This document shows positions 33,787-43,700 of a DNA stretch of 64,000 bases, piece after piece. The stretch lies in assembly GCF_021130785.1 (NCBI RefSeq), contig NC_060210.1, positions 185,600,001-185,664,000 on the forward strand, in the 5' to 3' direction. This stretch comes from Homalodisca vitripennis (taxonomy: Eukaryota; Arthropoda; Insecta; Hemiptera; Cicadellidae). The position numbers and the translations under genes are program-made. Under the pieces are notes generated by a model. That model was not told the DNA's origin. It was given only the letters and a program-made list of their open reading frames with translations, and searched no databases. Each line of letters starts with the position of its first letter. Position 1 is the first letter of the stretch.

Positions 33787-34440
33787 CACAGTTTGTGACG
33801 TCATATCTGCCTCGTCTTCCCAGCCATCTCCTGGCTCCTGTCAAAAGTTATTTCCGCCGTTGTGGATAGCGTTTCTTCGCCTCTGCGAAACGTTCGGTCT
33901 GGAAACATTGATAAAGGAAATAGAATCGTTCTCATCTACAATATATTGGAGATTTTCTTTAAGCCAAGTAAAGCAAACTCTGTTGAATATATTTTCTGAT
34001 ACGTTTCTGTTTATCCTTTGGAGTTTTGAATTTTATTTGTTTAAAGTACAAACATTATTTGCGCCAATAATTTGTAATTTTGTACTATTTATAACTATCG
34101 TACTACTTTTTGTGTTTAATGAAATTATAAAAACTTTCTTGGTTGTTAATAAAAACAATATTACGGGACATTTTATAAAACCCATGTTACAGTAAAAAAA
34201 TTGTTTAAGGTCGCAATATACGAACGTCCAGAAGTGGCGAGTACAAATCGCAGAAAAGTAATGTGAACGAAGAAACATGGGTGGGATAACGATAAGTTTT
34301 ATTATTTATTCAAGGTAAAGTTAAACATTTAGGTATGCACACCATAATTTTGTGCAAACACTTTTAATACTTTGGACATACTTTCCAAAAGTGTGTCGGA
34401 AATGTAATTTCACAACTATGGCGTTATTCATTAATTGGCA
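33787..34440. other. No gene recognised
   Basis: The plus-strand frame 33860-34195 is 111 codons from a GTG, with strongly hydrophobic, Phe/Leu/Ile-rich sequence. No methionine start in good context, no family resemblance, and the opposite strand is also partly open. I treat it as chance in AT-rich DNA. Confidence 0.35.
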
Positions 34441-34579
34441 AAGATGCATGAATGTTGAATAGTATATTTCAGTGTGATCCTGATATGGGGAGAATAATTT
34501 TAGCCCTGAACTTTAATACAGACGTTTGCTATACATGCAAATCATGTCTATGAAATAAAGATTGATTGATTGATTGATT
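34441..34579 (+). mobile_element. 3' end of a non-LTR retrotransposon, (TTGA)n tail
   Basis: A polyadenylation signal AATAAA (34554-34559) is followed at once by a (TTGA)n run (about 34561-34578). LINEs of the CR1/jockey kind often end in such short repeats. The upstream limit is arbitrary and no RT sequence is visible, so this is a 5'-truncated copy. Confidence 0.5.
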
Positions 34580-37339
34580 AATGTTTCGGTTAACTCTTAT
34601 TCGGTTGCTATGTCTCCATTCCTCAATCGCCTTTTTTCAACCGTCAAAAATTCTAGATGGGTTCATATTGAAGTTGTTTCCTGGCAAAGGAAAATATTAT
34701 TATATATTTGCTTAAAAACGCTGTTATTGTCTTTTCAGGTCTTGGCATGGAGCTATATGGTGCATGAACAATAGGAAACCATTCTTTTGCAAAACTTTTA
34801 AACACTGCTCTTGTCTCAGTGCTTTTGAACAACCAATAATCTAACCTACCGGTGATCTAGTCCAGGCATTGAGTTGTAAGCCATGACCTTACTAGCATGT
34901 TGTACTATTTGTGTCACAAAAAACTCTTAAGCACAAGTTATCTATCTTAAAATTAAAAGATATTCGTGGCTATCACTAGTGTACTATGTTGCACGCTCCT
35001 TTAAATATAAATCGCCACATATATTTTGTCAAACCGTTTTCAACGTGAACGAAGTACAAGGAGGGTTACGTCCTTATATCTATTCCAAATTGAACAACTA
35101 CTTTTATTAAATTATTTACAATTTCTGCCTATCGGTTTTGGAATGCTCTTCCAGTAAACATCAGAGCCATCGAGAAGTGCGCTCGCTTCGAGGCGGAGCG
35201 TAGAGCCTTGATTGCTGGGGGCCAGGTGGCATAGCGGTTGGGGAGTGGTACTTGAGGCATCGTAATGCAAGTTCAGTGAAAGCGAGTGATCTATCTTGTA
35301 ATAATAGTGGAATATGTGTAAAGTGAAATTAATTATTGTTGAATATATGAAATAAACATATGTTTCCAGTTCTTGGACACAATTGTAATAAGACACAAAG
35401 AAAATCTTGTAGTTAACAGATATGGACTGTTGTTAACTCAGGAATCCATTTTGGACTTAAGTGGTGTAATTCCATACTAAACAGTTTAACCAATCATTTA
35501 AAATAGCTTAAAAAAGCCACTTTGGTCGAGAGAGCTTTCTATACCCTTCGGGAGGCCCTTGATGAGCTGACGGCCTGAGTCGGCGGGTCTGAAGCCCTTT
35601 TAGTACATATGGGCTTTACTAGATATTTTATATAATACTAGATAATTTTTTTCTTTTTTTCCCCACTGTTAGAAATATTATACTTAGTTGTTATTGAACA
35701 ATCCTGTTTAAGACTGTTCAGAGTTATATTGAGTTAGTAAAATTTTTTAAAGTTTGACGTTTGTTTTAAAACTGATTCATTTCACACGTATTTTGTGTTT
35801 CGACAGATGGATTTGTGTTCATTTATCAATGTAAATATGTTAAGTTTAATTTTTCATGATGTTAAGTTGTAGAGAGTCCTAACTTCTCTTCTAATAAAGA
35901 CATTTTCCATTTTCTTTCACGTGTTGGTAAGTTGTATCAGACAATTTTGAATCATCGGAGAAAGTGAACTGGAAAATACAATCAGTTAAAACTGTGTTAT
36001 TTGTATATATGATCTCTCTGAAGTTATAGTTATTATATTTTGAACTTGTCTGCAAGGGAGAAGTTGCAGATTTGCGAACGCCTTCATTATCAGATCCGCA
36101 ATATGGGTACAAGTCCGCGTGACGTATACGTTCAGTCGGACACCAGCTGATACAGCTTGTTGGTCCACAATTAATTTCTGTTTCGACATCCAAAAGTTAT
36201 ATATATACGAATTTGTATATTTTTACCTTGTTTTATCAAGAGAAGACAATTATGTCTTTCCATCCTACAGAATCGTTGCCCTGGGAACCTAGGTGTTACC
36301 AACCTATTAGGCCTAGGAGCATAGGTTCATTATATGTCTGAACCTACTTAGCAGGTGTTACACGTAAATATAAATTTAAGACGTTCATATTTCCTGTACA
36401 TATAAGTGAAATATTATAAATATTTTTCCCCATGGAGGAGTGTATACAATAAATAAAAAGCTATATATGTTTTTATCCAATACATTAAATACAATTCACC
36501 ATCGGTTGGAGAAACTGGGAGATTTTAATGAAATTAAACAATAGGTCAAACAAGTAATTGAGATTTAATTTAGAATTACATTTATTAGCAAGTCAGTATT
36601 GTTGTGAACTTAATAAAAAAACAAGCAAGTCACTAGGAAGTGTTTGGAACGTAGGAATAAATATTCATGCCGTTAATTATATTCACAAGGCAGCAATGGT
36701 CGGTATTATTATGTCTTAAGTTTTATGGGTGCTGAAGAAAAAGTTTAACCAAGCCTTGCCATATTCGTGACTTATAAACCAACATATTTTTCACAAGCCT
36801 TCGGAAAATCATGATCTCTAAGAGGAACTTGTTTTTTATTTGCGCCTAGTATATCGAAATGCACAGTTTTAATACATAGAATACTAGATTAGATTATGAA
36901 ATTCGCCAGTGAAACTAAACGTATAATGGCAATTAAATCAATAATCTACCACAAGCCTGCTTTTGTTTTGACCTCACATTCAGGTAGAATCTGTGAAAAC
37001 CCCTATAATATTGTTGTATCGCTATATCTAATTTTTCAAGAAACCTGTTGAGGAATTTCCTGTAAGGGTATAAAAAGACTATTACTGTACATAATTGTTA
37101 ACTCGACACAACAACGTTTGAAAACTTACATAATACATATAAATCAACGAGATAAACGTGTTGGAAATGGCCACTTTGTATCGTTATGTCATGGCTGACT
37201 TTTATGTCCTCTGTTATTTACGTATTTGACAGTTGGCTTTAGAGGCCAGCTGTATGGTCGGCCATCTTGATTTTATCACTGTAAGAATGTTTAACCTCCA
37301 ACTCTTTTACGGTCTCAATTTTAGTCGTAGAGGTATATA
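34580..37339. other. No firm gene; minor GC-richer patches at 35150-35260 and 35520-35620
   Basis: 35205-35270 (GGCCAGGTGGCATAGCGGTT) looks vaguely tRNA-like but lacks a good B box. The minus-strand frame 35891-36193 (100 codons) has a cysteine-bearing first half and an AG acceptor-like CCCTTGCAG inside. It is unrecognised and may be chance. Confidence 0.35.
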
Positions 37340-37810
37340 TATGAGATTTTCTATTTTGTTAAGTAACCATTATGGTTTCAGACAAGAAAAGTCAACAAGA
37401 GGTGCAGTATTGTTGAGATGATTGTATAAGCCACTGGGAATCAGTTCTAGGTCTCTCCTTGACCTCGCAAAAAAAACGGTTTATTCCGTGTGAATGGTCG
37501 CCAATTTGACGCATGAAATTGCGTGCTCTGGAATCAAAGGGTTGCTTTAAACATCGGCCAGGTCTTGCCTTCATGGCAATACGTAGGTTATTCAAATTTT
37601 AAATGGTTCGTCATTACGTCTAAAACTGAGATACGGTATTCCTCAGGGATCAGTCGTCAGACCTTTGTTCTTTTATATACAAAAAAAGCACTGATGAGGA
37701 AATTAAGTTGCACGGGAAACTCACTCATAACACATATGGCACTTATCTATACTTTAAAACAACCCCAACAGTATATTTTGAAGTCCAAACATTCAAGGAA
37801 CTTATTACTA
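37340..37810 (+). pseudogene. Non-LTR retrotransposon reverse transcriptase, heavily decayed fragment
   Basis: RT motifs appear in order on the plus strand. NHYGFRQEKST (codon TAT of YGFR at 37371, frame 3) corresponds to the YGFR..KST motif. A partial VLGL...LAK block near 37450 corresponds to the palm motif around the first catalytic Asp, which is not intact. LRALESKG lies near 37520. The RYGIPQGSVV motif begins near 37629 (frame 3), then GKLTH and TYGTYLYT near 37714-37751 (frame 1). The last is what remains of the YADD catalytic box, so both Asp residues are gone. Several frameshifts and stops separate the blocks. It resembles the jockey/CR1-type RT of arthropod LINEs and is dead. Confidence 0.75.
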
Positions 37811-37875
37811 CATCCAACATTGCAATCAAGTAAAAAAAAACCAAAACTCAAAACGAAGTGTAAGATAAGTAATAG

Positions 37876-38225
37876 GAATCAAATCAAATCAAATATCCTT
37901 TATTTCCATCAGACATATAACATGCATTGGATTGCGTCATAAATATTACAAAAATACAAGTAGGCCTACAGTTTACATCTATACATACAGACTATTTATT
38001 TCCAATAAATTCACTGAGGATGTAGAAACATTTTTCTATTAAAAAAGCCTTCAGTGTTCTCTTAAAGACCATTACATTATTTACATTCTTTAGGTCCGCA
38101 GGAAGAGAATTATAAAAAATTACGGCATTATAAAAACAGTGATGTTTGAAAAAAGAGGTTGCATGGGGGGGGATATTTAATTTGTTGCTATTTCTGAGAT
38201 AAGTGTCCGGACTGTGGAATTAGTG
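37876..38225 (-). mobile_element. 3' end of a non-LTR retrotransposon: RT C terminus, 3' UTR and (TTTGA)n tail
   Basis: On the minus strand, frame HSPDTYLRNSNKLNIPP...FFKHH...IFYNSLPADLKNV...TLKAFLIEKCFY..SEF ends in TAG near 38009. The FYNSLP..LK...FK..LK.FL pattern is the usual C-terminal tail of LINE ORF2 proteins. Upstream, a stop or frameshift lies near 38222. A short UTR with AATAAA-like signals follows, ending in TTTGATTTGATTTGATT at 37877-37894 (plus coordinates). The copy is 5'-truncated. It lies tail to tail with the RT fragment at 37340-37810, but the two are separate insertions on opposite strands. Confidence 0.82.
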
Positions 38226-39875
38226 ACTCGAAAATGCCCTGGTTTTGCTTAAAAAAGACCAATGTGTGGTAATTATTGTGTATTGCAACGTTTAAAGAAT
38301 AAAAAAGCTCTTGGTGATTTTATTCCAAAAAAACTTTTTTTTATTTAGGTAAGGAATAAACTCTTTTTACCTCTTAAACAAGATATACAACAATGTATGA
38401 CACATATTGCATCTAACAAAGAATATTAACAATTTATGGTTAACAGAACACTATTTTATATTAAAAGACACAAACAAAGTAGGATTCTTCTAAGGCAAGC
38501 GTGATCGGAGTATCTAAAAGAAAATGTTTATCTGAAGTCTCAACGATTTTGGTTTTACCATCATATTTGACACTAGCTTTGGGAAACCAATTCATTCAAG
38601 TTCCTTCAATTATGATTTGTTCGAGATTTGAATTTAAATCATAATCATATTTCTCAGGCATCCTTGTCCTGTGAATACTCCACAGATCAGAAACCTTTGT
38701 GACGTATTTTGAACACATCATCCCCATCTCGCCTGCGGGAATTGAAGGAATGGTTACGCAGACGCTAACTTTATGTGTTACAAAGCTGATATAATAATTA
38801 CAAATCTGCAGTTGCCCAATTCAGCTTTCAACAAGTTAGAGGTGTAAAGTCTTCTCTCTGAACTGTAAATTGTTCAGTACAAACAAGCGTAGTTCCACTC
38901 TTGGCCGAGGGAAACAAACACACCTGCTATACGTTACAAGAGGCAGAGCCGATCGAAACGGGCAACACCGTTTTGTGCTCACAAGAAGGTACGTTTTTTG
39001 TTGAAAAACCTTCCCTTTTGTGATATAAAAAGAGCTCAGCCCTAGGCTCTCGAGGCTCATTTAAAATGTCAATTAGTTTCGACGGCTTTTTTCTCCGAGA
39101 GGGGGAGGGGTGGAGAGATTCCTGACCCACAACAACTGGAAGGGCGAGTGAACTTCTTGGTCAGGCACGGGAGGAACTGGTCTAACTTTATGAATGGGTG
39201 AGTGATTATAGGATGTGTAAGTCTGAATGATAAATGGGTGGTACGTGCTTTAAATCGATATAACGTATTGTTGTTGGCATATTTTATGCAACGTGTAACA
39301 ACTAAAAAGTACTATTCACATTTCAAAAAATGTTAGTGAGGGGAGGGGTTTTCGATTTTTGTTAGTTGTTTAGGGAAAAATTCAAAAGTTAAACCGTTTA
39401 CAAGAAAAATAAAGGTTTAGAATGCGTATTAACACCATAACCGCGACTTAACACGGAGTGCGACTTAGTATTATCGCACTGCCGCTACGCCGTAAACATC
39501 TTAATGACTTAAGGGCTACATAGAGGTGTAAAATTGTGTAAAGCTGTGGTAATAATCTAGGTATTGTTACTACAGCCCAGTTTTAAAACATGTAGCCTCT
39601 TTAAATATATATTTCTGCAATTTTGACCCTTTTCGCTACCTATTCATTTTGACCCCTTTCACTCCCCTCCCCTCCCGACAAAACGTTGTGGCTGACGGTA
39701 GAGTGAAGGACTCAAAGAGAATATGTCCCTAAAGATTCCACGAAATAGTAGGATGTTCTGTTATGGAACGTGTAGTGGTTATCACATTTCTGACTATAAT
39801 GATAGACCGATTGAGTAACTTATTTAGTTGGTGTGATAAGTTAATGACTCCCTTGACAATGTGTTTTGTCCGCAG
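38226..39875. other. No gene recognised
   Basis: 38226-38340 may be more of the same LINE, but the frame is lost. The remainder has only short unrecognised ORFs (minus-strand 38836-39130) and a purine-rich patch at 39100-39120. Confidence 0.35.
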
Positions 39876-39957
39876 GAGCTCGGGTCCCAGCCGCTGCCCA
39901 CGATCGTTACCGAGGATCACGCTATGGCCGGCTCGGAGCCTCCTAGACAGCGCGCTG
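39876..39957 (+). CDS. Candidate internal coding exon, 82 bp
   Basis: A pyrimidine-rich 3' splice site (TGTTTTGTCCGCAG, ending 39875) is followed by 82 bp open in frame 0 (ELGSQPLPTIVTEDHAMAGS, then EPPRQRA) and a strong 5' splice site, GCGCTG|GTGAGTAC (39957/39958). Composition is clearly GC-richer than the flanks. Exon length leaves one base for the next codon. A second frame is also open, so the reading frame is not certain. I do not recognise the protein. The second half of the exon plus its donor site is repeated three more times just downstream, some copies with broken frames, which marks this copy as the likely original. No neighbouring exon was found in the window. Confidence 0.4.
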
Positions 39958-40330
39958 GTGAGTACTGAGTATTATCTATACACTATCTAGATAGTGACGC
40001 TCAAATGGTTGCCGACAATCACACCATGGCAGGCCCGGATCCTCCTAGACAGCGCGCTGGTGAGTACTGAGTATTATCTATACACTATCTAGATAGTGAT
40101 GCTCAAGATGATTGCTGAGTATCACAACATAGCCGGCTAGGAGTCTCCTAGACAGCGCCCTTGTGAGTACTGACTACTGAGTACTGAGTATTATCTATAC
40201 ACTATCTAGATAGAGATGCTCAAGATGATTGCTGAGTATCACACCATAGCCGCCTCGGAGCCCCCTAGACATCGCCCTTGTGAATACTTAGTACTGACTG
40301 AGTATTATCTATACACTATCTACATAGTTA
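39917..40330. repeat. Tandem repeat of exon 3' half plus 5' splice site, four copies, 102-117 bp
   Basis: CTATCTAGATAG or variants occur at 39983, 40085, 40202 and 40316. Each copy carries CCTAGACAGCGC..., then GTGAGTACTGAG and TATTATCTATACACTATC. The donor is GGTGAGTAC in copies 1 and 2 (GT at 39958 and 40060), TTGTGAGTAC in copy 3 (40163), and TTGTGAATAC in copy 4 (40280). Copy 2 keeps the open frame (VADNHTMAGPDPPRQRA), copy 3 gains a TAG, and copy 4 is open but has lost MAG. Confidence 0.88.
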
Positions 40331-42119
40331 CGCTATCTACTCGACAATTGCCGAACTAAGTATCTTGAAGTTTCCTTATTGTCATTATGCATATCTGAAA
40401 GGACTGCAATTACTACTTAATTAGTTCTTTTGCGTGTTAATTAGTAGAAATTGTAGCAAAGATTTGTACCCAGATTGTTTTTACATCTGTAATACTAAAA
40501 TAGTCAATCAGAAAGATAATAATGTAGTGCTAGAGATAGCGTGTGACATTGAGTGTTATTGAGATATTAAAATGTGTCAGAGTGATTCCTCGGTTTTAAA
40601 AAGGGTCGTCCACCACAGAGTAAAAAAGATGATAGAGTGCCATGTCAATGTTGCAGTCGTTGCAAAGATTTATTTCAACACACTCTCGCGTTGTAGTCGA
40701 AACCTTAACTTACCTTAGTTTTCGATAGTTTACTCGTGGCGCCAATTTCAAATCTATTTACCACATTGACACTACAAAAATTAGTTATAATTCAGTTGAC
40801 TACAATTATAAAAGTTTCGCTTACATTGTTTTAGATTGCAATAATCATAAACATATAACATGAAAGGCGTTAAAGTTAAACGAACTAAATAAACTGAGCC
40901 TGTGAATATCATAAACAAAGTTTCCAACCAATTCAATCATGAATAACAATGGCAATGTCGATAAATCATTCTAACAGTTTTAACTCAACTACACGAACTT
41001 TGGAGAACATAATAATGAATATATTTTTATAGTTTGTATTTTGTTGGTAATGCTGCAGTGTTATATAATCTCTCAGCCAATGACAAGCGAGGTAGCTAAC
41101 GCTCCTTGCGGAGGAGTACACGACTCTAGTGACTCTAGCAGAAGATGGAAATGGCTTAGCATGGTCCTTATTGAAATCCCCTGAGATTTAAGTTCTGAGA
41201 GGAGTTCCCCTTCCTACGAGCAATTTGAAAGACTATTTTGAACTATGACGTCATTATTTTCTGGAAGTCAGTGATTTGGCTTCAACCCATTCTCCTAACA
41301 GTTAATTGGTAGTGTAGGCCCACAAAAATATTGTATATAATGTTTTGGGGAAGAGCATATTGGTAAAATGATTCAATTTTTTAACACCAGTAGCAACAAG
41401 TTGAGGATTCACAAAACTTTGTAGAATCGGCTGACACAAACTGGGGATTGGCGAAAAAAATGTGCTCCTTGTTGAATACCCTCCGCATCTACCTGGTATG
41501 AACCCTAAAAGATTTAGCTTGTTGTTCAAACGACGCAGGATTAATATTGACTTAAAAGATCGTTGTTTTGAAAATTATTCTATTCATCAGTTGTATACCT
41601 TATTTGGAACACTTATTTGTCAATGGGATTACATCATAGTACAATACGTTATGTAAACACAATTATATACGGCATCGAGTAATAAGATAAAATTATTCTC
41701 GTCGAGCACATCTTCACCTTTATTGTTTTGATAGATCCCATTACATAACTGATTACGTGTGTATTACAACCTAAGACTTGTGTGGAAAGTTATCAAAATT
41801 TTCTAAATGTCAATTAAACATAATTGTCATTAATGACTTCAAAAATTTAACGTTTGGCATCAAAGCAATAAAATTCTCCATAGGAGATACCTTTCGTAGA
41901 AATCAACCTTCAGGAACAACATACATTGAAATTATTAAAAACTACCGTTACTGAAAATGGGAACGCTTCATTGTGATTGATTATTATTTAATCTCAAAAC
42001 ACTTGCTGGGACAATTCAATATGAACTACGAGTATGCTCTTCTTGGTAGTTCATATTTGTCTGAAATATACTAAGTGGTATTAAATTTGCAATGTTGTTA
42101 TTTCAATTTGGTACAAACA
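40331..42119. other. No gene recognised
   Basis: AT-rich with short ORFs only. A CCAAT-like motif sits near 41078 but nothing else suggests a promoter. Confidence 0.35.
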
Positions 42120-42265
42120 TAGCTATGGTAGGGAGGATTCATTCAATGCAAATGTTAACCTTCCGCTTACCGGCCTGCACGTGGATTGCAGGAGTCAAGT
42201 CTGCGACAGCGTCAGATTTCAAGCGCTGCACTAAACGTAAAGTGAAATGGAACATTCATTGTATT
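42120..42265. mobile_element. Fragment of the CAGTTGAATA-end foldback MITE family
   Basis: AGCTATGGTAGGGAGGATTC corresponds to the arm phrase AGCTATGGTAGGAGGGGATG of the 28951 copy. GCAGGAGTCAAGTCTG, GACAGCGTCAGATTTC and AGTGAAATGGAACATTCATT are shared with the 13605 copy. The element is shortened and its terminal arms are degraded. Confidence 0.5.
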
Positions 42266-42442
42266 ATAACATTCTAGTTGATAGTATCTTACGGTTATTT
42301 TGTTCGTAATTACACAGATTTCTTCAGAGTCGATGTTTAAAGTGAGGTTCAGATACCAAGGCGCAGTAATGTTCTTTACATACTACGTTTCTAATTGCAG
42401 GTTATAACACTGTTTCAGTAAATGTAGATGTACGTACGTACC

Positions 42443-42735
42443 TTTTACATCAATCATCCCTTGTTTGTTGTTTCGTTTTGGTAACAATGATACATTAAAC
42501 AATTAATATGAATCCAGTACGGCATTGTGAGGCGAGTAACGGGAAAAGGTTGTTATGAACCTTGGATTGGAATGATTCATGCGAATTTTTACACCAATTA
42601 TTCCTTGTTTGTTGTTTCGTTTTGGTAACAATGATACATTAAACAATTAATATGGATCCGGTACGGCGTTGTGAGGCGAGTAACGGGAAAAGGGTGTTAT
42701 GAACCTTGGATTGGAGTGATTCATGCGAATATTTG
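42443..42735. repeat. Direct tandem duplication, 134 bp unit, two copies
   Basis: CCTTGTTTGTTGTTTCGTTT starts at 42469 and 42603, and GGCGAGTAACGGGAAAAGG follows in both. The copies differ at only a few positions, so the event is fairly recent. The unit is not related to the other families here. Confidence 0.93.
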
Positions 42736-43560
42736 AAGTGAATGTCTTCAGCGTGGCTTCAGTGCCCTTGCGCCCCAGACCTTGGAATAGACCAGTTCAC
42801 GTTCGTATCGCCCGAGCCCACACTTTTAGATTAATCTTTTCTCTTCTAGTTAACATTTTAGTATCTGATTTTGCAATTATTCTAACTAAATTGGTTATAT
42901 CTCATGGACGTAATGTTTTTATGAGCCTTCAGATGACGATTTAAACAGAAAATATAAATCTTTCCCGACAGGTCGGATTGTTGTTTTGATATTGTTTGAG
43001 ATTGCCTTTAATTGTGTTGTAGTAGGATTCTTGGCAAGCGATCAGGAATAGTAACCGAGGACGTTGTGTTGTTAGCTGTGGAGTTGACTTTATCTTAGAA
43101 ATATTATAATCTTAGAAATATAATAATATAAATTCAGTCTTCAACCGCAATCCCTATTTGGTAGTACTTTAGGTATCACTCACTGTCACTAATCACTAAT
43201 CCAATATGTAATATTGAAATGCCTATATTATCACTAATCATTATACATTTTCTCGTATTTATAGTTTAATTGTAAAGTGATTAGTACATATAGGTGGTCA
43301 ACTCTATAGCAAGAAAAATTAGACAAAACTATGTATAATACACTCAGAGAATCGCTTAGTCATGAGTCTATAGATGTTACTGAAGAACCCGACGTGTTAC
43401 AAGTAAGACTGGGTAACTGATTGGACGGAAAACGGCAGGTCCCTGGAACCCTACCTTCAACTCTCTGCGCTCGTGTGTGTGGATGCGTGCATACAAGGCG
43501 GCTACCTGGCCCTTCAACCGCATTCCCTATTTGTTAAGACTATAGGCATTACTCACTATC
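42736..43560. other. No gene recognised
   Basis: The plus-strand ORF 42723-42944 begins in the duplicated unit and has no recognised domain. A phrase TTCAACCGCAATCCCTATTTG (43141) recurs at 43515 as TTCAACCGCATTCCCTATTTG, a short direct repeat 374 bp apart, followed in both by ACT.TAGG.ATTACTCACT-like sequence. Confidence 0.4.
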
Positions 43561-43700
43561 GTCTTTGGTTGTTCTCGTGAGTCTTTTGAGGTTCATGTGG
43601 GTCTTTGGTGGTTCACACGGGTCTCTGGTGGTTCACGTAGGTCCTTAGTGGTTCACACGGGTCTTTGGTGGTTCACATGGGTCTTTGGTGGTTCATATGG
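43561..43700. repeat. 20 bp minisatellite, seven copies
   Basis: GTCTTTGGTGGTTCACACGG and variants start exactly every 20 bases from 43561 to 43681. The frame WWFTRVSGG... is simply the repeat translated. Confidence 0.95.

Noticed and set aside
33860..34195. 111-codon hydrophobic ORF as a membrane protein
   Set aside because: Starts at GTG; AT-rich codons alone produce Phe/Leu/Ile runs; no splice or promoter context.
35205..35270. Second tRNA-derived SINE head
   Set aside because: An A-box-like GTGGCATAGCGGTTGG is present, but the B box is poor (GCAAGTTCAGTGA) and no cloverleaf could be drawn.
35891..36193. 100-codon minus-strand ORF as a gene
   Set aside because: The first half looks protein-like with several Cys, but an overlapping frame is also open, the second half is AT-rich filler, and no family was recognised.
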